Source: Neobacillus sp. PS2-9
GTDB lineage: Bacteria > Bacillota > Bacilli > Bacillales > Cytobacillaceae
Assembly: GCF_030915525.1 (NCBI RefSeq)
Contig: NZ_CP133269.1
Coordinates: 1,823,001 to 1,887,000 of the forward strand
Direction: 5' to 3'
DNA length: 64,000 bases
Part shown: positions 20,310-31,141 of the stretch, piece by piece
Layout: the number at the start of each line of letters is the position of its first letter
How positions within the stretch are numbered: position 1 is the stretch's first letter
Translations under genes and position numbers: made by a program
The notes under the pieces: generated by a model
The model's input: the letters and a program-made list of their open reading frames with translations, nothing else
Told to the model about the DNA's origin: nothing
Database searches by the model: none

Positions 20310-21272
20310 ATGAAATTAAAAATGATGTATTCATTTTTGAATTCGGATATTAACTTAATAGAAAAACAGCTTGAAGAGACGATTCAAACCGAATCTCGTT
20401 TACTCAAACAAGCTTCTATGCATACATTACAAGCCGGAGGAAAAAGGATTCGTCCTGTTTTTGTTTTGCTTGCAGGTAAATTTGGACATTATGATATACA
20501 TGTGATGAAAAACGTTGCTGTTGCCCTTGAACTTATTCATATGGCTTCACTTGTTCATGATGATGTGATTGACGATGCTGACCTTCGCCGTGGTCAACCA
20601 ACCGTTAAATCCAAATGGGATAACAAAATTGCAATGTACACAGGTGACTTTGTTTTCGCTCTTGCATTAGAATTAATGACAAATATTAAAAATCCCACTG
20701 CCCACAAAATACTAGCCAATACAATCGTAGAAGTGACAGTAGGGGAAATTCAGCAAATAAAAGATAAATATCGTTTTAATCAAAATCTCAGAGATTATCT
20801 CCGCAGAATTAAGAGAAAAACGGCCCTATTAATTGCTGTTAGTTGTCAACTAGGTGCGATAGCTGCTGATGTTGAAGAATCTGTTCATAAAAAACTTTAT
20901 CGTTTCGGTTATTACGTTGGGATGTCATTCCAGATAACGGATGATATATTAGATTTTACGGGTACAGAAAAAGAACTTGGAAAGCCTGCAGGAAGTGACC
21001 TCCTCCAAGGAAATATCACTGCACCAGCACTTTACGCAATGGAAAATGCTGCAATTCGTCAAGAAATCCTAAAGGTACATGCAGAAATGGATTCTACCGA
21101 AATTACTAAAATTATCTCTCTAATTAAACAATCAGGTGCTATCGAGAAATCAATCGCACTAAGTGATCGCTACTTAGATAAAGCTTTAGCTGTATTGGAA
21201 GAATTACCCGCAAACAAAACACAAAAAACACTTCGTGATATTGCAAAGTTTATTGGGAGAAGAAAGTTTTAA
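20310..21272 (+). CDS. hepT: Heptaprenyl diphosphate synthase component 2
   Basis: A 320-aa catalytic subunit. Both Asp-rich motifs of trans-prenyltransferases are present: HDDVIDDADL (about residues 78-87) and DDILDF (about 210-215), with GGKRIRP near residue 42. It works with HepS. AGCAGGGTGA precedes the ATG at 20310; an earlier ATG at 20289 is less well placed. Position after menG completes the operon. Confidence 0.94.
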   Translation: MKLKMMYSFLNSDINLIEKQLEETIQTESRLLKQASMHTLQAGGKRIRPVFVLLAGKFGHYDIHVMKNVAVALELIHMASLVHDDVIDDADLRRGQPTVKSKWDNKIAMYTGDFVFALALELMTNIKNPTAHKILANTIVEVTVGEIQQIKDKYRFNQNLRDYLRRIKRKTALLIAVSCQLGAIAADVEESVHKKLYRFGYYVGMSFQITDDILDFTGTEKELGKPAGSDLLQGNITAPALYAMENAAIRQEILKVHAEMDSTEITKIISLIKQSGAIEKSIALSDRYLDKALAVLEELPANKTQKTLRDIAKFIGRRKF

Positions 21273-21295
21273 TGCAATCATCTATTTATATCAAC

Positions 21296-21324
21296 TTGCA
21301 CAATATTCGAAAAAATGGTAACAT
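21296..21324 (+). promoter_or_regulatory. Sigma-A promoter of ndk
   Basis: TTGCAC, 17 bases, TAACAT, sited 60 bases before the ndk ATG. Confidence 0.6.
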
Positions 21325-21383
21325 TTTTCATGGATTGTTTTCGACTAACAATCAATATACATAATTAATTAGGAGTGGAATTC

Positions 21384-21830
21384 ATGGAAAAAACATTTTT
21401 AATGGTAAAGCCTGACGGCGTACAGCGTAATTTAATCGGTGAAATTGTTTCACGATTTGAAAGAAAGGGCTTCCAGTTGGTTGGAGCAAAGTTAATGAAC
21501 ATTCCTACTGAACTTGCGGAGGAGCATTATGGTGAGCACAAGGAGCGCCCTTTCTTCGGAGAATTAGTAGACTTTATTACTTCTGGTCCAGTTTTCGCGA
21601 TGGTTTGGCAAGGTGAAAATGTAATTGCTACTGCCCGCCAAATGATGGGATCAACTAATCCAAAGGATGCAGCGCCTGGAACAATCCGTGGAGACTTTGG
21701 ATTAACAGTTGGTAAAAATGTTATTCATGGATCGGATTCTCCTACTAGTGCTGAGCGTGAAATCGGCTTATTCTTTAAGGATACTGGAGTAGTTGAGTAC
21801 ACAAAATTAGTCAACGAATGGATTTACTAA
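21384..21830 (+). CDS. ndk: Nucleoside diphosphate kinase
   Basis: A 148-aa kinase equilibrating NDPs and NTPs through a phosphohistidine. The active-site His is in NVIHGSDSP near residue 115, and the N-terminal [15 protein letters not shown] block is canonical. RBS AGGAGTGG; the ATG at 21384 is chosen over the GTG at 21375, which overlaps the site. In B. subtilis cheR follows; here aroF follows. Confidence 0.97.
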   Translation: MEKTFLMVKPDGVQRNLIGEIVSRFERKGFQLVGAKLMNIPTELAEEHYGEHKERPFFGELVDFITSGPVFAMVWQGENVIATARQMMGSTNPKDAAPGTIRGDFGLTVGKNVIHGSDSPTSAEREIGLFFKDTGVVEYTKLVNEWIY

Positions 21831-21843
21831 TCTAAATAATTTA

Positions 21844-21880
21844 GAGGCACTTGTATAGTCATTATACGAGTGCCTTTTTG
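21844..21880 (+). terminator. Rho-independent terminator after ndk
   Basis: An AGGCACTTGTATA / TATACGAGTGCCT hairpin followed by TTTTT. Confidence 0.9.
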
Positions 21881-21992
21881 TATACGATTACAAAATATTT
21901 TTCCATATTTTCTGAATAGTTATACTAGGTTTATTGAGCATGATATGTTATATTGATACATAATTCTTTAATGAGTTGAAGGGGGAAAGAGA

Positions 21993-23171
21993 ATGGGGAT
22001 TAGATACTTAACAGCAGGAGAATCTCATGGACCGCAACTAACAACAATTTTAGAAGGCTTTCCTGCGGGGATGCCATTATTAGCTGAGGATATTAATGAG
22101 GGACTAGCAAGACGTCAAAAAGGTCATGGTCGTGGCAGAAGAATGCAAATCGAGAAAGATACGGCAGAAATCGTATCAGGTGTTCGACATGGACAAACAC
22201 TTGGCTCACCAATTGCCCTTGTGGTTAAGAATAATGACTGGAAACACTGGACGAATATTATGGGTGCTGAACCCTTGATTGAAGGACAGGAAGACGAAAT
22301 TAAGCGTAAAATAACGCGTGCTAGACCAGGTCATGCTGATTTAAATGGAGCAATAAAATATGGCCACCGAGATATGAGAAATGTTCTTGAACGTTCATCA
22401 GCCCGTGAGACAACTGTAAGGGTGGCAGCAGGTGCAGTTGCAAAGAAATTGTTATCCTTAGTTGGTGTGGATGTCGTTGCTCACGTAGTAGAAATTGGCG
22501 GAGTGACAGCCAATGTTGACTCTTCGTTATCCATTGATGAACTGAAGGAAAGAGCAGAACTTTCACCTGTTCGTGTAGCAGATCCAAATGTGGAAGTAGA
22601 AATGATGGCTGCAATTGATAATGCAAAGAAAAATGGAGATTCAATTGGTGGGGTTGTAGAGGTTATTGTCACAGGCATGCCTGCTGGAATCGGAAGTTAT
22701 GTTCATTATGACCGGAAACTAGATGCAAAGCTAGCAGGTGCCATTGTCAGCATCAATGCCTTTAAAGGTGTTGAATTTGGAATTGGCTTTGAGGCAGCAA
22801 GAAAGCCTGGGAGTGAAGTGCATGATGAAATTGCTTGGAATGTAGAGAATGGATATTACCGCAAGACCAACCGACTGGGTGGCTTTGAGGGAGGAATGAC
22901 AACAGGAATGCCGATTGTTGTTAGGGGTGTGATGAAGCCAATCCCAACCCTTTATAAGCCTTTAATGAGCGTGGATATTGAGACGAAAGAGCCTTTTGCT
23001 GCCAGTGTTGAACGTTCAGATAGCTGTGCTGTACCTGCTGCTGCTGTAGTGGCAGAACATGTCATTGCTTGGGAGCTAGCGAACTCGCTAGTGGAACAAT
23101 TTTATAGTGATCGTTTTGATACATTTATGGATGAAATTAAAAGGCAGCGTGAAAATGCGAGGGAGTTTTAA
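21993..23171 (+). CDS. aroF: Chorismate synthase
   Basis: A 392-aa FMN-dependent lyase (AroC of E. coli, AroF in B. subtilis naming) making chorismate from EPSP. The signatures GESHGPQL near the N terminus, GRGRRMQIE, and RPGHAD with [15 protein letters not shown] are intact. The RBS GAAGGGGGAAAG precedes the ATG. It heads the aromatic supraoperon, and its stop overlaps the aroB start (TAATG). Confidence 0.96.
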   Translation: MGIRYLTAGESHGPQLTTILEGFPAGMPLLAEDINEGLARRQKGHGRGRRMQIEKDTAEIVSGVRHGQTLGSPIALVVKNNDWKHWTNIMGAEPLIEGQEDEIKRKITRARPGHADLNGAIKYGHRDMRNVLERSSARETTVRVAAGAVAKKLLSLVGVDVVAHVVEIGGVTANVDSSLSIDELKERAELSPVRVADPNVEVEMMAAIDNAKKNGDSIGGVVEVIVTGMPAGIGSYVHYDRKLDAKLAGAIVSINAFKGVEFGIGFEAARKPGSEVHDEIAWNVENGYYRKTNRLGGFEGGMTTGMPIVVRGVMKPIPTLYKPLMSVDIETKEPFAASVERSDSCAVPAAAVVAEHVIAWELANSLVEQFYSDRFDTFMDEIKRQRENAREF

Positions 23172-24241
23172 TGGAAACCATTCAAATTCAAACGGAGTCG
23201 AAAAGTTATCCTGTCTTTGTTGGGGAAGGTGTAAGAAAAGAATTGAATGATTTTTTATTCAAACATTTTACTGACCTAACAAGAATATTAATTATTACGG
23301 ATGAAACGGTTGCCAGACTTCATTTACAAGAACTACAAAAGGTTCTAAGTGCATGGAACCCTATTGTTTTTATAGCTCCTAGCGGAGAAAAGGCAAAAAC
23401 CTTTGATGTATATTATCAAGCTCTGTCTACAGCACTCGAAAACGGTCTTGACCGAAAATCTGTTATTCTTTCCTTTGGTGGCGGAGCAGTAGGAGATTTG
23501 TCAGGCTTTGTTGCAGCTTCCTACATGAGAGGGATTCCGTTTATCCAAGTCCCGACTACAATATTAGCTCATGACAGTGCGGTAGGTGGTAAAGTTGCAA
23601 TTAATCATCCGCTTGGGAAAAACATGATTGGAGCTTTTTATCAGCCAGAAGCTGTTTTTTACGACTTGGAATGGTTAAAAACGCTTCCCGTGCAAGAAAT
23701 TCGCTCTGGCTTTGCTGAGGTTATTAAGCATGCACTTATTTCTGATTCTGACTTTCTTTATTGGCTAAAAGCAAATATTCGTGATATCCAATCAATTAGC
23801 CAAGAGCGATTAGCTGATTCCTTAATAAGGGGTATAGGAATTAAAAATAAATTTGTATCTCAGGATGAAAGAGAAACAGGGGTACGAGCCTATTTAAATT
23901 TTGGTCATACATTAGGACATGCGATTGAATCGGAAATGGGATATGGGAACTTCACCCATGGGGAAGCCGTCATGATAGGAATGGTGTATGCCTTAAAACT
24001 CAGCAATCAACTTTTGAATTTATCGTTTAATGTAACCGAATTTGTTCAATGGGTGAAAGAACTAGGATATGATATAAAACTGCCAAGTCATTTATCCTTT
24101 GAACAGTTACTGAGAAAAATGAAGCAGGATAAAAAGTCAATTGGTGAATCGTATATGTTTGTATTATTGGAACAAGTTGGTCAGCCAAAACTACAGGAAG
24201 TATCTGAAAAGGTTTTGTTAGAAGAACTAAAAAGGTTATAA
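23171..24241 (+). CDS. aroB: 3-dehydroquinate synthase
   Basis: A 356-aa NAD- and metal-dependent enzyme of the shikimate pathway. It shows SFGGGAVGDLSGFVA near residues 98-112, the PTTILAHDSAVGGK block, and the metal-binding NFGHTLGHAIE near 240-250. Start overlaps the aroF stop, implying translational coupling. Confidence 0.95.
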   Translation: METIQIQTESKSYPVFVGEGVRKELNDFLFKHFTDLTRILIITDETVARLHLQELQKVLSAWNPIVFIAPSGEKAKTFDVYYQALSTALENGLDRKSVILSFGGGAVGDLSGFVAASYMRGIPFIQVPTTILAHDSAVGGKVAINHPLGKNMIGAFYQPEAVFYDLEWLKTLPVQEIRSGFAEVIKHALISDSDFLYWLKANIRDIQSISQERLADSLIRGIGIKNKFVSQDERETGVRAYLNFGHTLGHAIESEMGYGNFTHGEAVMIGMVYALKLSNQLLNLSFNVTEFVQWVKELGYDIKLPSHLSFEQLLRKMKQDKKSIGESYMFVLLEQVGQPKLQEVSEKVLLEELKRL

Positions 24242-24255
24242 AAAGGGGGATTTTC

Positions 24256-24630
24256 ATGATCAGAGGGGTAAGAGGAGCTACGACTGTTACTGAGAACTCG
24301 GAAGAGGCTATCGTTTCTGCGACTGAAGAGCTTCTAACAAATATGATAGAAATGAATGAAATACATCCCGATTCAGTTGCATCTATATTCATTTCTACAA
24401 CCGAAGATGTTAATGCAGCTTTTCCAGCAAAGTCACTACGGAGGTTTCAAGGATGGACTTTTGTGCCTGTTATGTGTATGCGCGAAATTCCAGTTCAGAA
24501 TTCCTTGAACATGTGTATAAGAATAATGATGCATGTAAATACATCAAAATCACAACAAGAAATCCAGCATATCTATTTAAATGAAGCGAAATCACTAAGG
24601 CCTGACCTTGACAGTAGGTTATCATTATAA
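24256..24630 (+). CDS. aroH: Chorismate mutase, AroH type
   Basis: A 124-aa monofunctional mutase converting chorismate to prephenate, of the trimeric AroH class rather than the helical AroQ class. It has IRGVRGATTV at the start (catalytic Arg), the FVPVMCMREI strand and the CIRIMMHV strand with the second Arg. RBS AAAGGGGG. In B. subtilis the six-gene trp operon follows; here hisC follows after about 50 bases. Confidence 0.93.
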   Translation: MIRGVRGATTVTENSEEAIVSATEELLTNMIEMNEIHPDSVASIFISTTEDVNAAFPAKSLRRFQGWTFVPVMCMREIPVQNSLNMCIRIMMHVNTSKSQQEIQHIYLNEAKSLRPDLDSRLSL

Positions 24631-24681
24631 GAGAATCCTGTTAAAAGAAAGTTATTACCATAAACGATTGGAGTGGGGAAA

Positions 24682-25770
24682 ATGAGATGGAAAGAACAAT
24701 TATTAACACTGACTCCCTATCAACCAGGAAAATCAATTGAGGCAGTAAAGAAAGAGTTTAAATTGGATCAGATTGTAAAATTGGCATCCAATGAAAATCC
24801 TTTTGGATGTTCTAAACAGGCAATGGCTGCTCTTCAAGACCATCAATCTAGTATGGCTATCTATCCTGATGGGTATGCGACTCATTTAAGAGAGACACTT
24901 GCTTCTTTTTTAAATGTTGGTGTGGAAGAACTTATTTTAGGAAATGGTTCAGACAATCTAATTCAAATTATTTCTAGAGCACTATTACATTCCAATGCTA
25001 GTACGATTATGGCGACACCAACCTTTTCCCAGTATAAGCATAATGCTGTTATTGAAGGTGCCGTTATTAAGGAAATCCCGCTTTTAGAAGGTGAACATGA
25101 TTTAGATGCTATGCTAGAGGCTGTTGACGAGCAGACCAATATTATTTGGGTATGCAGCCCAAATAACCCAACAGGTACATATATACCAGAACATAAATTA
25201 AGTAACTTCCTTGATCGGGTTCCATCACATATTCTTGTTGTTCTTGATGAAGCGTACTATGAGTACGTTGTGGCGGATGATTACTATGATTCCATTAATC
25301 TAACAAGAAAATATGAAAATTTAATTGTCTTAAGAACTTTTTCTAAAGTGTACGGACTAGCTGCTTTAAGGGTTGGCTATGGGGTTGCGAATCCAGCGAT
25401 TATCAAAGCGCTTGAACCTGCTAGGGAACCGTTTAATGTGAATACTTTAGGGCAATTAGCAGCAGCTGCTGCAGTGAAGGACCAGGTTTTTGTCGAAGAT
25501 TGTAAAATAAAAAATAGACAGGGTCTTGAACAATTTTATTCATTTTGTGAAAAATACGATCTTAGCTATTACCCTTCTCAGACCAATTTTATACTAATTG
25601 ATTGTCAAACAGACGGGGATGAGGTTTTTCATTATTTACAAACAAAAGGATATATCGTACGTTCCGGTAGGCCACTTGGCTTCCCAACTGCTGTTAGAAT
25701 TACAGTTGGCTCTTTTGATCAGAACGAAGGTGTACTAAACGCATTAAGCGAATTTCTAGCTGAAAAGTAA
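24682..25770 (+). CDS. hisC: Histidinol-phosphate / aromatic amino acid aminotransferase
   Basis: A 362-aa PLP-dependent class I/II aminotransferase that serves histidine synthesis and, within this operon, phenylalanine and tyrosine transamination. It has LASNENPFG, CSPNNPTGTY, LDEAYYEY and the PLP-lysine segment TFSKVYGLAALRVGYG. TTGGAGTGGGG supports the ATG at 24682 over the GTG at 24673. A hisC inside the aro operon is typical of Bacillus. Confidence 0.94.
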   Translation: MRWKEQLLTLTPYQPGKSIEAVKKEFKLDQIVKLASNENPFGCSKQAMAALQDHQSSMAIYPDGYATHLRETLASFLNVGVEELILGNGSDNLIQIISRALLHSNASTIMATPTFSQYKHNAVIEGAVIKEIPLLEGEHDLDAMLEAVDEQTNIIWVCSPNNPTGTYIPEHKLSNFLDRVPSHILVVLDEAYYEYVVADDYYDSINLTRKYENLIVLRTFSKVYGLAALRVGYGVANPAIIKALEPAREPFNVNTLGQLAAAAAVKDQVFVEDCKIKNRQGLEQFYSFCEKYDLSYYPSQTNFILIDCQTDGDEVFHYLQTKGYIVRSGRPLGFPTAVRITVGSFDQNEGVLNALSEFLAEK

Positions 25771-25807
25771 ACATTTCTGGCGCTTTTCATATTAGGGGGA
25801 AAAATCA

Positions 25808-26911
25808 ATGAAAGGCCGGGTTTTTGTTATTGGTTTAGGGTTGATTGGTGGTTCATTAGCTTTATGTATCCAAAAAGAACATAAAGCAACCATTATTGGA
25901 TTTGATATTAACAGCGAACAAGCCCGTCTTGCCAAAATGTTGGGAGTAATTGATGAGATAGCTGAAAGTATTACAGAAGGTGCAATAAATGCGGATTTAA
26001 TTATTATCGCTGCACCTGTTAATGAGACGAAACAAATTATTCAGTTGCTTTCAGAGTTACCATTAAATCCTAATGTCATTGTGACTGATACAGGAAGTAC
26101 AAAAACAAAAATTGTAGAAAGTGCGACTAGCTTAAAGGAGCAAGGTATCACTTTTATTGGTGGACATCCGATGGCTGGCTCTCACAAAAGTGGTGTTTCT
26201 GCTGCGAAAGAAATACTATTTGAAAATGCATTTTATTTACTAACACCTGAAAGGCATATTGAAAATAGTAAGGTAGACCAATTGAAGAATTGGTTAAAAG
26301 GGACTAGTGCAAAATTTTTAATTATATCCCCGGAAAATCATGACTATCTTACTGGAGTTGTTAGCCATTTTCCTCATATTATTGCGGCATCGATTGTTAG
26401 ACAGACAGAAAAATTATCAGAATCTGAAAGTCTCATTCCCCGGTTGACTGCAGGTGGATTTAGGGATATAACTCGTATCGCCTCAAGTAGCCCCGAGATG
26501 TGGAAAGATATTTTACTTAATAATCGGGAAATTTTAATAAGATTGTTAGAACAATGGCAGGATGAAATGAATGGGATAAAAACATTACTTGAAAGTGAAA
26601 ATAGCGGGGCAATTTTCAAGTATTTCAAGCAAGCAAAGGAATTCCGTGATGGTCTGCCGCAAAAGGAAAAAGGAGCTATTCCTGCCTTTTATGATTTGTT
26701 TGTAGATGTACCAGATTACCCTGGCGTAATTTCTGAAATAACTGGCTACCTAGCTAAAGAAAACATTAGTATTACCAATATTAGAATTCTAGAAACAAGA
26801 GAAGACATTAATGGAGTTTTAGTTATAAGTTTTCAATCCGATGAGGACCGGCAAAGAGCAGAACGATGTATTGGTATCTACTCAAGCTACGCAACCTCCA
26901 ATGGTTATTAA
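25808..26911 (+). CDS. tyrA: Prephenate dehydrogenase with ACT domain
   Basis: A 367-aa enzyme oxidising prephenate to 4-hydroxyphenylpyruvate for tyrosine. The NAD-binding GLGLIGGSLA is at about residues 6-15 and GGHPMAGSHKSG near 120. A C-terminal ACT domain (about 295-365, YPGVISEITGYLAKENIS) is the likely site of feedback control by tyrosine. RBS AGGGGG. Confidence 0.95.
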   Translation: MKGRVFVIGLGLIGGSLALCIQKEHKATIIGFDINSEQARLAKMLGVIDEIAESITEGAINADLIIIAAPVNETKQIIQLLSELPLNPNVIVTDTGSTKTKIVESATSLKEQGITFIGGHPMAGSHKSGVSAAKEILFENAFYLLTPERHIENSKVDQLKNWLKGTSAKFLIISPENHDYLTGVVSHFPHIIAASIVRQTEKLSESESLIPRLTAGGFRDITRIASSSPEMWKDILLNNREILIRLLEQWQDEMNGIKTLLESENSGAIFKYFKQAKEFRDGLPQKEKGAIPAFYDLFVDVPDYPGVISEITGYLAKENISITNIRILETREDINGVLVISFQSDEDRQRAERCIGIYSSYATSNGY

Positions 26912-26939
26912 CAAAAAATGATTTAAAAAGGTGATTTTT

Positions 26940-28229
26940 ATGGCAGCATTAACACTTAAGACTGATATTGGCCGTTTGTTTGGTGAGGTAACCATTCCTG
27001 GAGATAAATCAATCTCTCACCGGTCGGTTATGTTTGGTTCCGTTGCACATGGTGTGACAACGGTAACGAACTTTCTAAACGGTGATGATTGTTTAAGTAC
27101 CATCTCCTGTTTCAGGAAACTCGGTGTAAGAATTGAGGAAAGTAATGACCAACTACGGATCTTCGGAAATGGCTTTGAAGGGTTAACAGAGCCGAATGAG
27201 CTATTGGATGTTGGCAACTCTGGGACGACTATTCGATTATTAATGGGTATCTTAGCGGGAAGACCGTTTTTTTCATCGTTAATTGGTGATGAGTCAATTG
27301 GAAAAAGACCTATGACAAGGGTAACCAATCCATTATCAAATATGGGTGCAAAAATAGATGGGAGACATAATGGATCATATACTCCCCTTTCTATTCGTGG
27401 TGGGCATTTAAAATCAATCAACTATACACTCCCTGTTGCAAGTGCGCAGGTGAAATCTGCACTCATACTAGCTGGTTTACAGGCGGATGGAGTGAGTCAG
27501 ATCATTGAGCCAGCTGAAACGCGTGACCATACTGAAAGAATGATTCGTAGATTTGGTGGCGAAATCGAAAAAAATAACAAAGTAATTACGGTTAAAGGTG
27601 GTCAAAAGCTAACAGCAGCTTCGATCCATGTTCCTGGTGACATTTCTTCAGCTGCCTTTTTCTTAGTTGCAGGGGCAATTATATCAGGGAGTGAAATTCA
27701 CCTTAAAAATGTTGGACTTAATTCAACTAGAACAGGGATTATAGAAGTATTGCAAAAAATGGGTGCTGATTTAGAAATCCATGAAAATCAGGACAACAAG
27801 TTTGAACCTACCGGAGACCTAATTATCAAGTCTTCATCTCTTAAGGGAACAATCATCGAAGGTGATTTGATTCCAAAATTAATTGACGAGGTTCCAATTA
27901 TTGCTCTTATGGCAACTCAGGCTGAAGGGGACACAATCATTAAAGATGCAGAAGAGCTAAAGGTAAAAGAAACTAACCGTATTGATACGGTGGTACAAGA
28001 ACTAAAAAAATTAGGGGCATCAATAGAGGCGACTAAGGATGGGATGGTCATCCATGGAAAGTCCAAATTACATGGTGGAGTTGTTTCAAGTCACGGAGAT
28101 CACCGCATTGGGATGATGCTGGCTGTAGCCGCCCTCCTGAGTAAGGAAGAGGTCCTCTTGGAGAAACCGGAAGCTATTTCCGTTTCATACCCTAACTTCT
28201 TTGAACATTTAAATAACCTTATTCAATAA
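26940..28229 (+). CDS. aroE: EPSP synthase (3-phosphoshikimate 1-carboxyvinyltransferase)
   Basis: A 429-aa enzyme (AroA in E. coli naming) joining shikimate 3-phosphate and PEP. It has GDKSISHR near residues 20-27, NSGTTIRL near 93-100, and KETNRI with HGDHRIGM toward the C terminus. AAAAGGTGA precedes the ATG at 26940. Last gene of the supraoperon, followed by a terminator. Confidence 0.96.
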   Translation: MAALTLKTDIGRLFGEVTIPGDKSISHRSVMFGSVAHGVTTVTNFLNGDDCLSTISCFRKLGVRIEESNDQLRIFGNGFEGLTEPNELLDVGNSGTTIRLLMGILAGRPFFSSLIGDESIGKRPMTRVTNPLSNMGAKIDGRHNGSYTPLSIRGGHLKSINYTLPVASAQVKSALILAGLQADGVSQIIEPAETRDHTERMIRRFGGEIEKNNKVITVKGGQKLTAASIHVPGDISSAAFFLVAGAIISGSEIHLKNVGLNSTRTGIIEVLQKMGADLEIHENQDNKFEPTGDLIIKSSSLKGTIIEGDLIPKLIDEVPIIALMATQAEGDTIIKDAEELKVKETNRIDTVVQELKKLGASIEATKDGMVIHGKSKLHGGVVSSHGDHRIGMMLAVAALLSKEEVLLEKPEAISVSYPNFFEHLNNLIQ

Positions 28230-28256
28230 AGCTGCATTTACTGCGGCTTTTTTTTT
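28228..28256 (+). terminator. Terminator of the aromatic supraoperon
   Basis: An AAGCTGCA / TGCGGCTT hairpin (one wobble) followed by nine T. Confidence 0.85.
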
Positions 28257-28334
28257 GTGGAAAATACTCTCGAAGTCATAGTTTTGTCATTTTGAGCATA
28301 GCTTGTCTTAAAGAGAAAAGCGGGTGGTGTGCTC

Positions 28335-29231
28335 TTGTATATTATTGAAAATGCCAATATCCTTAAAGGCGAGCAGCTAACTTCATGTTCAATCCTAGTT
28401 ACAGAAGATCGGATAACTACAGTTCAAGGTAGATTACCTCATTATCGGTTAATGAAGATGAATGTTGAACCATTTTTTATGACCCCTACTTTTGTTCTTT
28501 TAAATTCAACTATGCCGAATATTCGGTCCTTTCCAGAGATGAAAAAATGTTTGATTGAACAATTCCTGTTAAAGGGCTGTACTACGTTATTTACCTATGC
28601 AAATGTTTTTTATGAAAATGAATTAGAAGAAAAGATAAATGAAGTAAAAACCTCTTTAATAAGTTGCCCGATTGATTTTATTATTGGGGTGAAGATTCCT
28701 GTACGCCTTATAACACCAAACTTTATTAGAAACTGTAAGAAAAATAAAGTGCCAGCCATATTCGTTGAACTTACAAATCAAGATGAATTAGAAAAAATAC
28801 CCTGGGGATGGATAAGGGAAGCCTTGTTTCCTTTTAACTGCCCACTTTTTCCAATAATTTCTCCCACATTAAAGAAGGAACAAAAGGTAGTCTTGTCGAA
28901 ATGGAAAGGTATCATGGTAAAAGAAAAAATACCTGCACACTACGAGGAAATAATTGAAGATCAACCCTTGACAGTACATTTATTAAATAAAATTGGTTTA
29001 TATCCGCAAAAAGCTAGCCTAATGAGTGGAACCGAGTTAAGCTATAACTTGTATTTAAGAGGTAGAGAAATCAAGAAGGTTGATGAACTTCATTTATTTC
29101 ATTATCATGGTGATAGACTTGCAGTTACAGTTCACAAAGGAAAGGTGATCCGTTCAGCGGGAAATGTTTTATTTAAACCTGGAAATGGAGAACATGTTAA
29201 GGTGCGAACCCCATCTTATTTTTCTTTGTAA
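28335..29231 (+). CDS. Degenerate amidohydrolase-like protein of unknown function
   Basis: A 298-aa protein not recognised as a named family. The N terminus (IIENANILKGEQ...ILVTEDRITTVQGRLP) resembles the small beta-domain of amidohydrolases such as dihydroorotase and N-acetylglucosamine-6-phosphate deacetylase. The C terminus (GREIKKVDELHLFHYHGDRLAVTVHKGKV in outline) resembles the end of that domain. The metal-binding HxH and later His/Asp motifs are not seen, so it is probably not an active hydrolase. Start TTG at 28335 or GTG at 28329; GCGGGTGG lies upstream. It sits between aroE and ypiA and probably shares an operon with ypiA, 29 bases on. Confidence 0.55.
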   Translation: MYIIENANILKGEQLTSCSILVTEDRITTVQGRLPHYRLMKMNVEPFFMTPTFVLLNSTMPNIRSFPEMKKCLIEQFLLKGCTTLFTYANVFYENELEEKINEVKTSLISCPIDFIIGVKIPVRLITPNFIRNCKKNKVPAIFVELTNQDELEKIPWGWIREALFPFNCPLFPIISPTLKKEQKVVLSKWKGIMVKEKIPAHYEEIIEDQPLTVHLLNKIGLYPQKASLMSGTELSYNLYLRGREIKKVDELHLFHYHGDRLAVTVHKGKVIRSAGNVLFKPGNGEHVKVRTPSYFSL

Positions 29232-29260
29232 AATCAAGGGGGAGAAGAGGTATTATTCCA

Positions 29261-30526
29261 ATGGACAGAGTAAATAAAATTATTACCTTATTAGAAAACG
29301 GCCAACATAATGAGGCCTTAACTGAATATAATGTTGTATTAAATAGCGGCATGCCTGAAGAGAAATATTTACTTGGAGAAGAGTTGTATCAATACGGTTT
29401 CCTAGAAGAAGCTAAGGCATTAATTGAGAATCTGTTAAAAATTTACCCTGAAGAGGGAGAGCTTCTTGTTTTGCTGGGTGAAATATTAGTTGAGGCAGGA
29501 GAGGAAGAAGAAGCCATTCTAGTCCTTGAAAAAATTTCAGAACAAGATGCTAATTTTGGACAGTCATTATTATTGCTAGCAGACCTTTATCAAATCCAGG
29601 GTCTTTATGAGGTATGTGAAAGAAAACTTTTAAAAGCAAAAGAAATATTGCCAAATGAAGTAATCATTGATTTTGCTTTAGGAGAGCTATTTAGTGAACA
29701 AGGCGAAGTAACAAAGGCAATGAATGCTTATGAAGTGGTTTTAAAGGAAGAACACGAAATTGCAGGTGTCAATATACATCAAAGAATGGCTGACTTATTG
29801 AGCGCTTCTGGAGCTTTTGAGGATGCGTTGATGTATTATGATAAAGCACTAGATGAAAAGTTAGAAATTAACACATTGTTTGGGTATGCTTTTACTGCGC
29901 TCCAGGCAGGATACAACCGGACTGCCATTGAAAAATTTAATGAACTAAAAGCCCTTGATCCAGAATACCATTCACTTTATTTACATCTCGCAAAGGCCTA
30001 TGAGCGGGAAGAGGAACTAGAAAATAGCCTTGAGGCAATAAAAGAGGGAATTAAACAAGACGAATTTAATAAAGAACTATTTTTTTATGGTGGAAAAATA
30101 GCTATCAAGCTAGGAAAGGGAAAAGAATCAGAGGAATTTTTCCGTGAGTCTCTTGCATTAGATCCAGGGTTTACGGAAGCAGCTCTTACCTTAAATAAAC
30201 TCTTTTTTCAACAAGAACGATATGAGGACGTTATTGAGCTCATTTCTCAGATTGAGTATGTTGAGGATGAAGAACCTCAGCTTTTATGGGATTCTGCACT
30301 TGCATTTGAGAAGCTTGAAGCATATTCATACGCATTAGACAAATATGAAAGTGCATATACTTTCTTTAAAAATAATGAAGCCTTTTTACATGATTTTGGA
30401 TATTTTCTAATTGAGGAAGGAAAAAACGACCGAGCCGCCGAAATTTTTAAACAACTACTAATTGATGATCCAACAAATGAAGAGTACTTAGATTTACTCG
30501 ACCGATTAACCGAATTACAAGACTAA
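29261..30526 (+). CDS. ypiA: TPR repeat protein YpiA
   Basis: A 421-aa acidic cytoplasmic protein made almost wholly of tetratricopeptide-like helix pairs, with repeated A...G....A......L..P spacing and recurring EEAI and ALDP segments. Length and position before ypiB match B. subtilis YpiA. The partner is unknown; it probably serves as a protein-interaction scaffold. RBS GGGGGAGAAGAGG. Confidence 0.85.
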   Translation: MDRVNKIITLLENGQHNEALTEYNVVLNSGMPEEKYLLGEELYQYGFLEEAKALIENLLKIYPEEGELLVLLGEILVEAGEEEEAILVLEKISEQDANFGQSLLLLADLYQIQGLYEVCERKLLKAKEILPNEVIIDFALGELFSEQGEVTKAMNAYEVVLKEEHEIAGVNIHQRMADLLSASGAFEDALMYYDKALDEKLEINTLFGYAFTALQAGYNRTAIEKFNELKALDPEYHSLYLHLAKAYEREEELENSLEAIKEGIKQDEFNKELFFYGGKIAIKLGKGKESEEFFRESLALDPGFTEAALTLNKLFFQQERYEDVIELISQIEYVEDEEPQLLWDSALAFEKLEAYSYALDKYESAYTFFKNNEAFLHDFGYFLIEEGKNDRAAEIFKQLLIDDPTNEEYLDLLDRLTELQD

Positions 30527-30558
30527 GAATGCTGATTATGCAGAGGAGGGAAACTATC

Positions 30559-31125
30559 ATGGCAACCCCTGTTTCTGTCAACGAGAAGAAGGACTTTATT
30601 CGCTGGTTTTTAAATCACTACCAATTAAAGAGGAGAGAATGTGTTTGGATCTTAAACTATTTAATGAGCCACGATCAGCTAATGGAAAAGGTTCATTTTG
30701 TTGAGCAAGCACAGTACTGTCCAAGAGGGTTGATTATGTCTACACACTGTGTAGATAAGGTACCATTTCGGTTCTATAAGGAAAATGTCATGACGACCGA
30801 TGCAGAAAAATCCTTTCATGATATCCGGCTTAATCGGGATGAGGATATATTTATCCAGTTAAACTTTCATGCTTCAAATCAAGCTCATCAATATGCTGCT
30901 GTTCTAGAAGAAAATCCATTCGTCCCAAAACATCTACAAGTGAATGAAAAGGATGGAGTAATTGCAGAACAACTTCTACAGAATAGTATAAAACGTTTTC
31001 AACGTGAGAAATTACTTCAAATGATTGATGAAGCTCTTGACAAACAAGATCGTATGGCATTTGAAATGTTAACAGAAAAATTAAATAAACTAATGGCTGT
31101 TGAACAAAAGGGAAGTTTGCGCTAA
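30559..31125 (+). CDS. ypiB: YpiB family protein (UPF0302)
   Basis: A 188-aa conserved protein with the strongly conserved block [15 protein letters not shown] and CPRGLIMST near residues 40-75, and a coiled C terminus. GAGGAGGG precedes the ATG at 30559; the frame is open from 30529 but that start lacks a site. Usually with ypiA and ypiF just before the qcr operon. Its role is not established from sequence. Confidence 0.83.
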   Translation: MATPVSVNEKKDFIRWFLNHYQLKRRECVWILNYLMSHDQLMEKVHFVEQAQYCPRGLIMSTHCVDKVPFRFYKENVMTTDAEKSFHDIRLNRDEDIFIQLNFHASNQAHQYAAVLEENPFVPKHLQVNEKDGVIAEQLLQNSIKRFQREKLLQMIDEALDKQDRMAFEMLTEKLNKLMAVEQKGSLR

Positions 31126-31141
31126 GCATGCTTCTTTTTTT

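Noticed and set aside
27017..27421. 134-aa minus-strand open frame inside aroE
   Set aside because: It is a shadow of a conserved enzyme gene with no ribosome site and no recognised domain.
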